NCBI RefSeq assembly: GCF_007994985.1 | Contig: NZ_VOQF01000003.1 | Location: forward strand, 1-64,000 | From: Metabacillus litoralis | GTDB lineage: Bacteria > Bacillota > Bacilli > Bacillales > Bacillaceae | Reading direction: 5' to 3' | DNA length: 64,000 bases | In this document: piece after piece, positions 27,244 to 35,690 of the stretch | Layout: each line of letters opens with the position of its first letter | Numbering within the stretch: position 1 is the stretch's first letter | Translations under genes and position numbers: made by a program | The notes under the pieces: generated by a model | Seen by the model: only the letters and a program-made list of their open reading frames with translations | Told to the model about the DNA's origin: nothing | Database searches by the model: none

Positions 27244-27753
27244 TTACATATCATCAATTAATTTCTTCATTTGATCATATGATAAAGCACCTACAAATTT
27301 CGTTTTAATAATGCCCTCTTCATCAATGAAATAAGAAGTTGGATATGATAATACCTCATACTCATTATTCACTTTTCCTTTTTCGTCTAGTAAGATAGGA
27401 AATGTTAAGCTAAGTTCATTAACAAAGGACTCGACTGTATCTACACTGCTTTCAGAGCTCGTAAGATTAACAGCAGCAATAACTACGTCATCATCATACT
27501 CATCATAAATCTGTTGCATATCAGGCATCTCTGAACGGCATGGAGGACACCAAGTTGCCCAGAAATTTATGAGAACCTTTTTTCCTTTTAAATCAGAAAG
27601 ACTCATTTTTTCTCCATCAAGTGTTGTTAACTCAAAATCAGGAGCTGCATTTCCTTCTGTCACACCTACCTTAGCATTTGAAGGGATAACAGTGTTATAT
27701 ATTGCATAACCAATTAAGAAAACAAGAATTGAAATGGCTAATATTTTCTTCAT
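27244..27753 (-). CDS. yneN: Membrane-anchored thiol-disulfide oxidoreductase (TlpA/ResA-like, YneN)
   Basis: This 169-residue protein has an N-terminal membrane anchor (ILAISILVFLIGYAIYNTVI) and a thioredoxin domain on the outer face. The redox motif is NFWATWCPPCRSEMPDMQQI (residues about 68-87); the cis-Pro lies in VLSYPTSYFID. ResA/StoA relatives reduce disulfides in exported proteins such as apocytochrome c or spore-coat precursors. It follows the membrane gene by 17 bp and is probably cotranscribed with it, so that protein is a candidate electron or assembly partner. Confidence 0.9.
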   Translation of the reverse strand: MKKILAISILVFLIGYAIYNTVIPSNAKVGVTEGNAAPDFELTTLDGEKMSLSDLKGKKVLINFWATWCPPCRSEMPDMQQIYDEYDDDVVIAAVNLTSSESSVDTVESFVNELSLTFPILLDEKGKVNNEYEVLSYPTSYFIDEEGIIKTKFVGALSYDQMKKLIDDM

Positions 27754-27770
27754 TTTAAAACGATAACCTC

Positions 27771-28181
27771 CTACAAAATCGACAGAACAAATATTTTAAT
27801 AATTTGAAATAAGATCGTAAAACAAACGATTACTAACCCATACATATAAATGACCGCTTTTATAGAAGCATTTTTCCTCAATACTTGCCAAAGTAAGAAA
27901 GAAAATGCCAGAAAAATACCTAAATATATCCCTTTCTCTCCTCCAGTCATAAAAATCCAACTAGATGACCTTAATAGCTCTGGTCTAAAAATCACAATAC
28001 CAAATTTATAAGATAAAAATAAGATGAACACAATTGTCCAGTAATGCTTTTTAAGTAACTTTTTGACTTCTGAATCTTTTAAAAATGAATCAAGAATAAA
28101 GTATGTAAGTAAAAATGTTGCTACGGCAATCAGTAAAAAATATTGAATCGTAAATGGCCCTATTTGTAGTGCGTCATACAT
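27771..28181 (-). CDS. Uncharacterised four-span membrane protein upstream of yneN
   Basis: The protein has 136 residues, starting at the ATG at 28181 because GGAGAAAG precedes it; the longer frame upstream has no ribosome site. Four hydrophobic spans are visible (about 10-31, 44-62, 82-101, 108-132), with the short loop SSSWIFMTGGEKG between spans 2 and 3. The opening LQIGPFTIQYFLLIAVATFL recalls the first span of prolipoprotein diacylglyceryl transferase but the catalytic HGG motif is absent. No Cys pair is present, so it is not a CcdA-type electron carrier. Its place directly before a TlpA-like protein suggests that they work together. Confidence 0.7.
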   Translation of the reverse strand: MYDALQIGPFTIQYFLLIAVATFLLTYFILDSFLKDSEVKKLLKKHYWTIVFILFLSYKFGIVIFRPELLRSSSWIFMTGGEKGIYLGIFLAFSFLLWQVLRKNASIKAVIYMYGLVIVCFTILFQIIKIFVLSIL

Positions 28182-28290
28182 GCGGCTTTCTCCTAACGGT
28201 TCTATTCTATTTAACCATGTAATAAGCTTACTAACAATGAATATTATATGACAAACAAGAAGACGAGTATATAAAAAGGTTAAGCAACAC

Positions 28291-28323
28291 AAAAAAGGAA
28301 CGGACTAGTCCGTTCCTTTTTTT
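28291..28323. terminator. Terminator of citB
   Basis: AAAAAAGGAACGGACTAG and its complement to 28323 form a perfect self-complementary stem (centre at ACTAGT) with U-runs on both strands, 8 bp past the citB stop. Confidence 0.95.
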
Positions 28324-28330
28324 GTGTTTA

Positions 28331-31057
28331 TTAAGCTTTTAGTTTATCACGTAATACCATTTGAAGAATTCCACCATGACGGTAGTAATCAATTTCAACT
28401 TCACTGTCGAAACGAACTAGTACTTCAAATTCTTTTTTGTTTCCAGCTTCATCAGTTGCTGTTACTTTAACAAAATCACGTGGTTTTACTGATTCACCAA
28501 TTTCAACTTCAATTGTTTCTTTACCATTTAGGCCTAATACTTCAGCATTTTCTCCATCTTTAAATTGTAGAGGAAGAACACCCATTAAAACTAGGTTACT
28601 ACGGTGAATACGCTCAAAGCTTTCAGCAATTACAGTTTTAATTCCTAAAAGATTCGTTCCTTTAGCTGCCCAGTCACGAGAACTTCCCATACCGTAATCT
28701 TTACCAGCTAAAACAACAAGTCCTGTACCATCTTGTTTATAATCCATACATGCATCATAAATAGATTTTACTTCACCAGTTGGCCAGTAAGTTGTGTATC
28801 CACCTTCTGTACCTGGTGCAATTTGGTTTTTGATACGGATATTTGCAAATGTACCTCTCATCATTACTTCATGGTTACCACGACGAGAACCGTAAGAGTT
28901 AAATTCTCTAGGTGTTACACCATTTTCTTGTAAGTAACGACCTGCAGGAGTATCTTTACCAATTGAACCTGCAGGAGAAATATGGTCAGTAGTAACAGAA
29001 TCACCGAATTTTGCTACAATACGAAGATCTTTAAGAGTTTCCACAGTTCCAGCTTCAGCTTCTAAACCTTCAAAGAAAGGAGGGTTTTGAATATATGTTG
29101 AAGAATCATCCCAAACATATAATGCTTCATCAGTTGTTTCAATTGCGTTCCAACGTTCGTTGTCATCAAATACTTGCTCATATTCTTTTCTGAATAGCTC
29201 TGGTGTAACTGTTTTGTTAACAACTTCATTAATTTCATCAGTTTCAGGCCAGATATCTTTAAAGAATACATCATTTCCATCTTTATCTTTACCTAAAGAA
29301 TCTTTTTGTAAATCAACATCAACAGTACCAGCAAGTGCATATGCCACAACAAGTGGTGGTGAAGCTAAGTAGTTACCTTTTACTAGTGGATGAATACGAC
29401 CTTCAAAGTTACGGTTACCAGATAACACAGATGTTACTAATAAATCGTTAGCTGCAACAGCTTCTTCGATTTCATCTAAAAGTGGACCAGAGTTACCAAT
29501 ACAAGTTGTACAGCCATAACCAACTAGGTTAAATCCTAGCTTCTCTAAATGTGGTAAAAGACCAGAGTTTTCCAAATATCCAGTTACAACCTTTGAACCA
29601 GGAGCTAAAGAAGTTTTTACGTATTTAGGAACTTCTAGACCAAGTTCAGTAGCCTTTTTCGCAACAAGTCCAGCAGCTACTAGTACATATGGATTTGATG
29701 TATTTGTACAACTAGTAATCGCAGCAATCGCAATCGCACCAGTTTTCATATTTGTTTCATCACCATTTTTGAACTTAACAGTGATTTCTTTATTGATCTC
29801 AGTTGGCTCTAAACCGAAACCTTGGTTTCCAGCAGGCGCAACTAAATGATCATGGAATGTATCCTTCATCATTGATAGAGGAATTAAATCTTGTGGACGT
29901 TTAGGACCAGAAAGATTTGCTTCAATCTCAGAAAGATCAATTTCAACAACCTTTGTGAAAATTGGATCTTCATTATCAGGTGTAAAGAATAATCCATTTG
30001 CTTTACAGTAGTCACCAACGATTTGGATCTGTTCTTCTTCACGACCAGTTAAACGCATGTAGTTTAATGCTTCTTCATCAACTGGGAAGAATCCACATGT
30101 AGCACCATATTCAGGAGCCATGTTTGCAATTGTCGCACGATCTGCAAGTGGAAGCTGTGCTACACCAGGACCAAAGAACTCAACGAATTTACCTACAACA
30201 CCTTGTTGACGTAAAACTTGAGTTACTTTTAATGCTAAATCAGTAGCAGTTGTTCCATTTGGAAGTTCTCCTGTTAATTTAACACCAATTACTTCAGGAA
30301 CTGGGAAATAAGATGGTTGTCCTAACATTCCAGCTTCTGCTTCGATACCCCCAACACCCCATCCAAGAACACCAATACCATTGATCATTGTTGTATGAGA
30401 ATCTGTACCAACTAGAGAATCTGGGAATGCTTCAAATTCACCATTTTCATTTTCTACAGCGTGAACTACATTTGCTAAATACTCTAAGTTAACTTGGTGA
30501 ACGATACCAGTTGCAGGTGGCACTGCACGATAGTTATCAAGAGATTTTCTCGCCCAGCTTAGGAATTTATAACGTTCTGCATTACGTTCAAATTCAAGGT
30601 CCATATTGAATTGAAGTGAATCAGCAGTTCCTGCTTTGTCAACCTGTACAGAGTGGTCAATTACTAGGTCAACTGGAATTTCTGGATTGATTTTATCAGG
30701 ATCTCCACCCATGTCAGCCATAGCTTTTCTTAATGATGCTAAGTCAACAACAGCTGGAACTCCTGTGAAATCTTGAAGGATAACACGTGATGGTTTAAAA
30801 GGAACATCGATTTCCTTTTGTTCACTAGTACCCCATTTTGCTAAATTTTCAACATGTTCTTTTGTAATTACTCTTCCATCTACTTGACGTAGAACAGATT
30901 CTAAAAGAACCTTAACTGAATATGGTAAACGTGAAACATTACCAATTCCTGCATCTTCTAATGCTTGTAAAGAGTAGTAGTTGTACGTTTTTCCATTGAT
31001 TGTAAAGCTTTTACGTGCTTGGAAAGCGTCTTTGTTCGTAGTCACTTGATTAGTCAT
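28331..31057 (-). CDS. citB: Aconitate hydratase (aconitase)
   Basis: This 908-residue [4Fe-4S] aconitase of the AcnA/IRP type isomerises citrate to isocitrate in the TCA cycle and, in Bacillus, also binds RNA when iron is low. Cluster ligands are in [10 protein letters not shown] and [12 protein letters not shown]; substrate residues in [20 protein letters not shown] and in the swivel domain [14 protein letters not shown] and [17 protein letters not shown]. The ATG at 31057 follows AGGGGGAAAAATT and begins [18 protein letters not shown], the normal N-terminus; the longer frame is spurious. A CcpC-type site lies upstream. Confidence 0.98.
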   Translation of the reverse strand: MTNQVTTNKDAFQARKSFTINGKTYNYYSLQALEDAGIGNVSRLPYSVKVLLESVLRQVDGRVITKEHVENLAKWGTSEQKEIDVPFKPSRVILQDFTGVPAVVDLASLRKAMADMGGDPDKINPEIPVDLVIDHSVQVDKAGTADSLQFNMDLEFERNAERYKFLSWARKSLDNYRAVPPATGIVHQVNLEYLANVVHAVENENGEFEAFPDSLVGTDSHTTMINGIGVLGWGVGGIEAEAGMLGQPSYFPVPEVIGVKLTGELPNGTTATDLALKVTQVLRQQGVVGKFVEFFGPGVAQLPLADRATIANMAPEYGATCGFFPVDEEALNYMRLTGREEEQIQIVGDYCKANGLFFTPDNEDPIFTKVVEIDLSEIEANLSGPKRPQDLIPLSMMKDTFHDHLVAPAGNQGFGLEPTEINKEITVKFKNGDETNMKTGAIAIAAITSCTNTSNPYVLVAAGLVAKKATELGLEVPKYVKTSLAPGSKVVTGYLENSGLLPHLEKLGFNLVGYGCTTCIGNSGPLLDEIEEAVAANDLLVTSVLSGNRNFEGRIHPLVKGNYLASPPLVVAYALAGTVDVDLQKDSLGKDKDGNDVFFKDIWPETDEINEVVNKTVTPELFRKEYEQVFDDNERWNAIETTDEALYVWDDSSTYIQNPPFFEGLEAEAGTVETLKDLRIVAKFGDSVTTDHISPAGSIGKDTPAGRYLQENGVTPREFNSYGSRRGNHEVMMRGTFANIRIKNQIAPGTEGGYTTYWPTGEVKSIYDACMDYKQDGTGLVVLAGKDYGMGSSRDWAAKGTNLLGIKTVIAESFERIHRSNLVLMGVLPLQFKDGENAEVLGLNGKETIEVEIGESVKPRDFVKVTATDEAGNKKEFEVLVRFDSEVEIDYYRHGGILQMVLRDKLKA

Positions 31058-31145
31058 TAAATTTTTCCCCCTTAATAAGATCAAGAAATCGACTCTTGTC
31101 GAAGGGTGGTACCCCATTTTTGAATGTTCTCTCAATTTAATAGTA

Positions 31146-31206
31146 ATACAACTAGTAACATAAGTAAATAACAATGATGTTATTGATATGTATAAGTTAT
31201 TCTTAT
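31146..31206 (-). promoter_or_regulatory. citB promoter with CcpC-type dyad
   Basis: ATAA-N7-TTAT (31192-31206, ATAAGTTATTCTTAT) matches the CcpC dyad that controls citB in B. subtilis. A plausible promoter lies downstream on the minus strand: TTGTTA (31169-31174), 17 bases, TTGTAT (31146-31151). This puts the dyad near -60, close to the -66 position known for B. subtilis citB, with ATAA half-sites at 31160 and 31168 near -27. An A-rich cre-like string (TGAAAGCGTACTAG) follows at 31205. CcpC responds to citrate. Confidence 0.65.
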
Positions 31207-31405
31207 GAAAGCGTACTAGTTTTTACTTTCTTACTATACCAAATTTTAAACTATTTAGCATTGTTTTTTTCTGTTAAACTTCAGGCTTAACGTAATGATC
31301 ACCTCTTTAATACTATTCCGAATGTATAAACTTGTTCTTGTTAACGATTTAAAAAGAAAAAGAGAAATCTTAAGAAATTTAGAATTTCTTCTTGATGTTT
31401 CTGCA

Positions 31406-31434
31406 TTCAATTCGAAATTTTAGACAAACTATTT
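31406..31434 (+). promoter_or_regulatory. Probable SigG/SigF promoter of sspO
   Basis: Upstream of sspO, GCATT is followed after 17 bases by CAAACTA. These compare with the forespore sigma consensus GHATR and CATWHTA with one mismatch each. Spacing to the start codon is about 25 bp. Confidence 0.5.
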
Positions 31435-31455
31435 ACATGGGGGTGAATTGTTATT

Positions 31456-31605
31456 ATGGCAAAACGTAAAGCAAATCACATAAGAATGGGTATGAATGAT
31501 GCAAGTGCTCAAGGAGTTGGCACTGGTTATAATGAAGAACTACAAAACGAGCCGTTAAGTGCTGCACAGAGACAAAATAATAAAAAGCGTAAGAAAAACC
31601 AATAA
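31456..31605 (+). CDS. sspO: Small acid-soluble spore protein O
   Basis: This 49-residue SASP has the SspO (CotK) pattern: [18 protein letters not shown], then [20 protein letters not shown]. It is made in the forespore and held in the spore core. GGGGGTGAATT precedes the ATG. It is divergent from citB as in B. subtilis; here a terminator separates it from sspP, which has its own promoter. Confidence 0.93.
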   Translation: MAKRKANHIRMGMNDASAQGVGTGYNEELQNEPLSAAQRQNNKKRKKNQ

Positions 31606-31621
31606 TGTGATAAAATTCGCA

Positions 31622-31650
31622 CAAAAAAACGACGGAACTCCCGTCGTTTT
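31622..31650. terminator. Terminator between sspO and the convergent 87-aa gene
   Basis: AAAACGACGG pairs with CCGTCGTTTT around a 5-base loop. Convergent genes flank it. Confidence 0.9.
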
Positions 31651-31652
31651 AT

Positions 31653-31916
31653 TTATTCTGTAGATCCATTTACATCCTGGACAATTTGTTGAAGATCACG
31701 TTGGTATTGTTCCAGGCGATCTCTTTGTGTTTCTGAGGCTGTTTCTAATGCATTGTTAATCTGTTGATAAGCCTCATTTACCTCATTTGTTAAATGCTTT
31801 AATTGGTGTCCATAATCAGCACTGTCCTTCACTATTGCTTCGTATGAATCAAATGCTTCTGTTGCTCCTTGTTGAGCTGCTTGAAACGCTTGTTGTTTAT
31901 TCTTATTGTACGGCAT
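31653..31916 (-). CDS. Small coiled-coil hypothetical protein (87 aa)
   Basis: The sequence is Gln/Glu/Ala-rich and strongly helical throughout (for example AFQAAQQGATEAFDSYEAIV and QRDRLEQYQRDLQQIVQD), so a coiled coil or helical bundle is likely. No signal peptide. The ATG at 31916 is only modestly preceded by a ribosome site (GAGGATAG, 13 bp away). I recognise no family. Its position, nested among spore-protein genes that B. subtilis keeps adjacent, hints at a sporulation role, but this is inference. Confidence 0.65.
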   Translation of the reverse strand: MPYNKNKQQAFQAAQQGATEAFDSYEAIVKDSADYGHQLKHLTNEVNEAYQQINNALETASETQRDRLEQYQRDLQQIVQDVNGSTE

Positions 31917-32199
31917 AAGTGCTTCACTATCCTCTCAGGAAAAAGTATCGAACTATATGATAGGATGTGTAAAATAAAATATAATATTCATTAAACTGTT
32001 GACAAACACTCCCTTGCAGCAATGCTAATTATCAACTAGGTTACTCCGCACCTCACAAGGCCGCACGCCTCGAAAAGTCATTCTTAACAAAATCATTCTC
32101 AAGGTCCTGAGTTTTGTATACAAACTGTAATATTCATTTTTTTCTAGCATGATTTTAAGAATTTAAACTCATGATATACATATAGAGGAGGGATATAAG
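31917..32199. other. Intergenic stretch with possible + strand promoter and the sspP promoter
   Basis: TTGACA (near 31998) followed after 18 bases by TGCTAAT could be a + strand promoter, with no gene in the next 170 bp; a small RNA is possible but unsupported by a clear terminator. A forespore-type promoter precedes sspP. Confidence 0.3.
32147..32176 (+). promoter_or_regulatory. Probable SigG promoter of sspP
   Basis: GCATG (32147-32151), 18 bases, then CATGATA (32170-32176) compare well with the forespore SigG consensus (GHATR and CATWHTA, one mismatch). They lie 24 bp before the start codon of a spore-core protein. Confidence 0.6.
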
Positions 32200-32346
32200 A
32201 TGACAGAAAAAAACACAGGAAAAGACATACGAAAAAATGCTCCTAAAGGAAACAATCCTGGGCAACCAGAGCCACTTAGCGGCTCAAAAAAAGTGAAAAA
32301 TGCTAACCACACTCGTCAAAAGCATAATCAAGGTCATGATATGTAA
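32200..32346 (+). CDS. sspP: Small acid-soluble spore protein P
   Basis: This 48-residue SASP of the SspP (CotL) family reads [20 protein letters not shown], then [20 protein letters not shown]. It is a minor component of the spore core. GAGGAGGGATAT precedes the ATG. It has its own forespore promoter, and its terminator is supplied by an inverted copy of a dispersed repeat. Confidence 0.93.
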   Translation: MTEKNTGKDIRKNAPKGNNPGQPEPLSGSKKVKNANHTRQKHNQGHDM

Positions 32347-32349
32347 TTG

Positions 32350-32585
32350 ATAAACCCGAATTATTAGGTACTTTTTTAATGCCTAATGGTTCGGGTTTTT
32401 ATTTCACATCTATTTTTAAGAACTATTTAAATGTAGTGGAAAACACTCGACTTCTAAGGGCATAGAGGAGACTCAGCTTCCTCCTCGGCGAAACATGTGT
32501 CTGCAGCGTTTTGGAACGAACTTGTTTTCCCCTTGTTCTTTGACATCTTCCAGTACCCTTTCCACTATTAGTCAATACACAAATT
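32350..32585 (-). repeat. MITE-like repeat, inverted and degenerate copy
   Basis: Read on the minus strand, this stretch carries the GC-rich core GTTCGTTCC...CGCTGCAGACAC, then GAGGAGGAAGCTGAG, then GTTCTTAAAAATAG, and then the hairpin ending at 32352. The order is the same as in the element at 48461-48814. The terminal inverted repeats are not recognisable, so this is an old copy. Confidence 0.7.
32352..32400 (+). terminator. Terminator of sspP, derived from a MITE-like repeat
   Basis: AAACCCGAATTATTAGG pairs with CCTAATGGTTCGGGTTT, followed by TTTATTT. The left arm is the exact reverse complement of the hairpin arm in the element at 48461-48814, so this terminator belongs to an inverted copy of that element. 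Confidence 0.85.
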
Positions 32586-32700
32586 TACTAACTTCACTTT
32601 AAATGGACAACACCCGTTCACAAATACAATCCAGTTGAATATTTTAACAGGTAAGGGAGGGTTTTTACTATTTGTAATCACCAAATGGAGGTCATCAAAA

Positions 32701-33090
32701 ATGAATATAAGAAAATGTTCGAATCCGATGAATATAAAAGGAATCGAAGAATGGATGACTCAATTTTTCGTTGACCCATTCACAAGTTTATTGGATGAAG
32801 AAACATTTCGAGTAGATTTGTTCGAGACAAGTGAAGAATTTATTATAGAAGCGGAGCTAGGAGATAAAATAAAAAAAGAAAATATCTCTGTAACCGTTAA
32901 CAAAGAAGTAATCAAAATATCAGTACTAGCATTACAACAAAATGATATAGTGACAAGAAATATCATTCTACCTATTAAAATAGAAGATAAAAAAATAACA
33001 GCTATATTCAATAATGGGATTTTAGAAATAAACATCTCAAAAAATCTTACCTCAAATCATAAAAATAAATCCATTAACATTTATGATTAA
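32701..33090 (+). CDS. cotM: Spore coat protein CotM (Hsp20/alpha-crystallin family)
   Basis: This 129-residue small heat-shock-like protein has an alpha-crystallin domain (about 38-118) with FRVDLFETSEEFIIEAELGD and IKISVLALQQ. The terminal IXI-type GILEINIS is present. CotM is an outer-coat protein of B. subtilis and sits beside sspP and sspO there too. The ATG at 32701 is chosen because AAATGGAGGTC precedes it by 8 bp; the longer upstream frame lacks a ribosome site. A terminator follows. Confidence 0.85.
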   Translation: MNIRKCSNPMNIKGIEEWMTQFFVDPFTSLLDEETFRVDLFETSEEFIIEAELGDKIKKENISVTVNKEVIKISVLALQQNDIVTRNIILPIKIEDKKITAIFNNGILEINISKNLTSNHKNKSINIYD

Positions 33091-33159
33091 ATTTTAACAC
33101 TACCAATCTTTCCTCATCCATAGTTCGGATTTTCTCTCGATCATTATCTTCTCAAAAAC

Positions 33160-33188
33160 AAAATGACAGCCATGAGTGCTGTCATTTT
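33160..33188. terminator. Terminator between cotM and the zinc-ribbon gene
   Basis: AAAATGACAGC pairs with GCTGTCATTTT across a 7-base loop, between convergent genes and touching the stop of the minus-strand one. Confidence 0.88.
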
Positions 33189-33325
33189 CAATCTTCCACA
33201 TAATATTCTGCTTTTTGATCTTGAACAGTAATCCAAATATGCTTAAGTTCTATATGACCACATTGTTTACACGGCGTACTTTCATCAGATATTAGCATAC
33301 ATCTTGAACAGTAATATTTATCCAT
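33188..33325 (-). CDS. Zinc-ribbon micro-protein (45 aa)
   Basis: MDKYYCSRCMLISDESTPCK begins a 45-residue protein with two CxxC knuckles (CSRC at 6-9 and CKQC at 19-22) and a tail KHIWITVQDQKAEYYVED. The spacing is that of a short zinc ribbon. The ATG follows AAAAGGGG. No named family is recognised; such proteins are common in Bacillus and their roles are unknown. Confidence 0.75.
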   Translation of the reverse strand: MDKYYCSRCMLISDESTPCKQCGHIELKHIWITVQDQKAEYYVED

Positions 33326-33373
33326 GTTATAACCCCTTTTCTAAACATAGTATGCTTAGAAATAGGGATTGTT

Positions 33374-33592
33374 TCATGAATCTACAAGATGATCAAAACT
33401 ATTATGATAAATTTTATCTAAAGTATCAATTTGGTAAATAAAAAATTCATGATCAGAATATTCATCTAACCGGTTTTTCTCCTTATATTCTTCACGCGCA
33501 CTTTTAGCAAACTCGAGCGAAGTAAAAATACCAAGGATATTTGAGCTTTCACCACAATCCGAACATCCTAGATCTAATACAACATAATACAA
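33374..33592 (-). CDS. Small hypothetical protein, possible DUF7336-like (72 aa)
   Basis: MYYVVLDLGCSDCGESSNIL begins a 72-residue protein with a CSDC pair; the section GIFTSLEFAKSAREEY, where a strand is followed by 'sleeAk.A', resembles small proteins of the DUF7336 type. It begins at a TTG behind GAGGGTG. It is separate from the downstream zinc-ribbon gene by 48 bp and may be cotranscribed with it. Function unknown. Confidence 0.65.
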   Translation of the reverse strand: MYYVVLDLGCSDCGESSNILGIFTSLEFAKSAREEYKEKNRLDEYSDHEFFIYQIDTLDKIYHNSFDHLVDS

Positions 33593-33656
33593 AATAACAC
33601 CCTCTAACTTCTTTCATTATTTAAAAATAACTATACCATTGATAAATAATGTTTTT

Positions 33657-35084
33657 CTAGTTAGATGCATTCGGTAAAAATATCGTTACGGTTGTTCCAA
33701 TACCAACAGTTGAATCGATTTCTAACTTCCCATTATGATTTTCAACAGTTTTATAGCTTGTTAATAAACCAAAGCCTGTTCCCTTTTCTGTTGTAGAATA
33801 AAAAGGCTCTGCGATTCGTTGTAATCGTTCCTTAGGAATACCGCGACCATTATCTATAAAATCTATTCTTATTGATTGATCAGAAGATGTTATTTTTATA
33901 ATAACAAAGCCTCTTTCGTCGATTGCATCTAAGCCATTTTGAATAATATTAAAAAATACTTGCTTCAATGCATTTGGATCACCATACATAACTGGGATAT
34001 CTTCTTCTATCTTGCACTTAATTTCTTTATTTATTAGTATCGCTTGTGCTTGAAGTAATTGAACAACTTGTTTCATCAAGTCATGAACCTTTATTGGTTC
34101 CTTTTTTTCTTGATGTGGGCGAGCAAGAGTAAGAAATTCTGAGATAATTTCTTCAACCCGATTAATTTCACTAAAAGCTACGTTTATTAGTTCTTCATTA
34201 CATTCCTTTGTAGAATAAAATAGTTGCATGAATCCTTTAATAGAAGTTAAAGGATTACGAATTTCATGGGCAACAGCAGCTGCCAATTGACCAACAACGG
34301 CAAGTTTTTCTGACTTTCGCAATAAAATATCTTGTTCAACTCTACTACGGATATCCCTTGTAATTGAAATGAAACCTGTTACAAGACCAGTTTTTTCATC
34401 AAAAACAGATTTTACACTTGACTCTAAAGGAATATATGTACCATTCTTGTTCCTAGCACGATATGAAATCAATAAAGGACCTTGATGATTTATAAGATAT
34501 GTATGCTTTTCCTTTATAAGTGAAAGATCATCAGGATGTATATAATCACTAGGTTTGTCGCCTAGTAATTCAGCAGCCTCATAACCTAGAATTTGCTTGA
34601 TCGAAGGTGAATTATAAATAAACTGACCATCCTTTAAATGGAGATTAATGATGTCAGAAGAATTTTCAGCTAATAAACGATATTTCTGCTCATTTTTGGT
34701 AAGTACCTGCTCGAGATTTTTCTCCTCAGTAATATCTAGCACTTGTGCTAAAAAATATTTCTTTTCAGAATAAGAATCTTCAATTAATGTAACATTTAAA
34801 GATCCCCAGATAATCTCTCCATTTTTATGAAAATAACGCTTTTCCAGCTGATAAGAATCACGTAAACCTGTTAACATATCTCTGAATAGCTGTAAATCTA
34901 ATTCATAATCCTCTGGATGAGAGATTTCCTGAACAGAAATTTTTCTCCATTCTTCTTCTGTGTAACCAATAAATTGAAAAAATGCATTATTTGCAATATT
35001 ATTAATAAAATCCTGTTGAAAGATCATTTGTGGTATTCGTGACTGTAAAAAAACTTTTTCTAATATTGATGATTCTAGTATCAA
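33657..35084 (-). CDS. Orphan PAS-PAS sensor histidine kinase, sporulation-kinase type
   Basis: This is a 475-residue cytoplasmic kinase with no membrane span. Two PAS domains (about 12-115 and 130-245, each with a PAC tail such as FISITRDI) precede HisKA with LAAAVAHEIRNPLTSIKGFM (about 268-287), and HATPase_c with the N-box NIIQNGLDAID, G1 DNGRGIP and G2 GTGFGLLTS. The H-box closely resembles those of KinA-KinE, which phosphorylate Spo0F. No response regulator lies beside it, which also fits a phosphorelay kinase. The start is a TTG at 35084 behind AAAGGTCGG; a few residues of uncertainty remain. Confidence 0.85.
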   Translation of the reverse strand: MILESSILEKVFLQSRIPQMIFQQDFINNIANNAFFQFIGYTEEEWRKISVQEISHPEDYELDLQLFRDMLTGLRDSYQLEKRYFHKNGEIIWGSLNVTLIEDSYSEKKYFLAQVLDITEEKNLEQVLTKNEQKYRLLAENSSDIINLHLKDGQFIYNSPSIKQILGYEAAELLGDKPSDYIHPDDLSLIKEKHTYLINHQGPLLISYRARNKNGTYIPLESSVKSVFDEKTGLVTGFISITRDIRSRVEQDILLRKSEKLAVVGQLAAAVAHEIRNPLTSIKGFMQLFYSTKECNEELINVAFSEINRVEEIISEFLTLARPHQEKKEPIKVHDLMKQVVQLLQAQAILINKEIKCKIEEDIPVMYGDPNALKQVFFNIIQNGLDAIDERGFVIIKITSSDQSIRIDFIDNGRGIPKERLQRIAEPFYSTTEKGTGFGLLTSYKTVENHNGKLEIDSTVGIGTTVTIFLPNASN

Positions 35085-35299
35085 ATTGCATCCGACCTTT
35101 ATTTACAGATAAAGTATAATCACTACTATAACAACTTCCGACACGAATAACCATATCTTTCATAAATTTATACCCAAATGTCACCGTTTTTAGTTGGCAT
35201 TCATAGACTTACTATTCATTACCCCATCGTTCACAGTCGAAGTATGTAGATATATGTCGATTAATTTTTAATTTAGCTCTGTTAAACTTTGTTGTTGAT

Positions 35300-35440
35300 T
35301 TCCGTTACAGGTATTCGCTTTCCCGGGAAAAAAGCACCTTTTTTCCTAGGGAAGAATAAAGACAATTCTTCCTAGGTCCGGGTGCTTCCTCGTAAGCTGC
35401 GCGCCTGCGGGGTCTCCCTTTGACACGCTTCTCTAAGTAG
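35300..35440 (+). repeat. Partial MITE-like core with nested hairpin
   Basis: ATTCGCTTTCC and CTTCCTCGTAAGCTGCGCGC plus CTGCGGGGTCT match the core of the element at 48461-48814. Between them an extra palindrome is present, CCTAGGGAAGAAT / ATTCTTCCTAGG, itself enclosed by GCACC...GGTGC. Neither the terminal repeats nor the terminator hairpin of the element is present. Confidence 0.6.
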
Positions 35441-35646
35441 GAGTCTCATATATATTCACCTCGAATCAACATCGTGCTAAAAATCAACATTAACCTTTAA
35501 CATAGCCTACTTAAAAGTTGAATAAATTTATTACTGATGTTAAACGTTTCTAAGAATGAAGTATGTGATGGCAATCAATATAAAAACTATTTTTAGTGAT
35601 TACAAAAAGGATCTACTAACATTTCTAATAATCCTTTTTTCACAAC

Positions 35647-35680
35647 AAAAAAAGCAGGTAACCAAAGTCACCTACTTTTT
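35647..35680 (-). terminator. Terminator of glnA
   Basis: AAAAAGTAGGTGAC pairs with GTTACCTGCTTTTT (minus strand) around TTTG, followed by TTTG. It lies 11 bp past the glnA stop. Confidence 0.85.
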
Positions 35681-35690
35681 CATTAATTAT

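Larger units (their letters stand above)
35085..35690. other. Intergenic stretch with a repeat core and two hairpins
   Basis: No gene. Contains the kinase's upstream region, a GC-rich core of the MITE-like repeat with an inserted palindrome (35300-35440), a hairpin at 35604-35640 (AAAAAGGAT / ATCCTTTTT) and the glnA terminator. Confidence 0.6.

Noticed and set aside
31980-32150. Possible small RNA after a TTGACA promoter
   Set aside because: No terminator hairpin or conserved structure could be seen; kept only as a note on the intergenic stretch.
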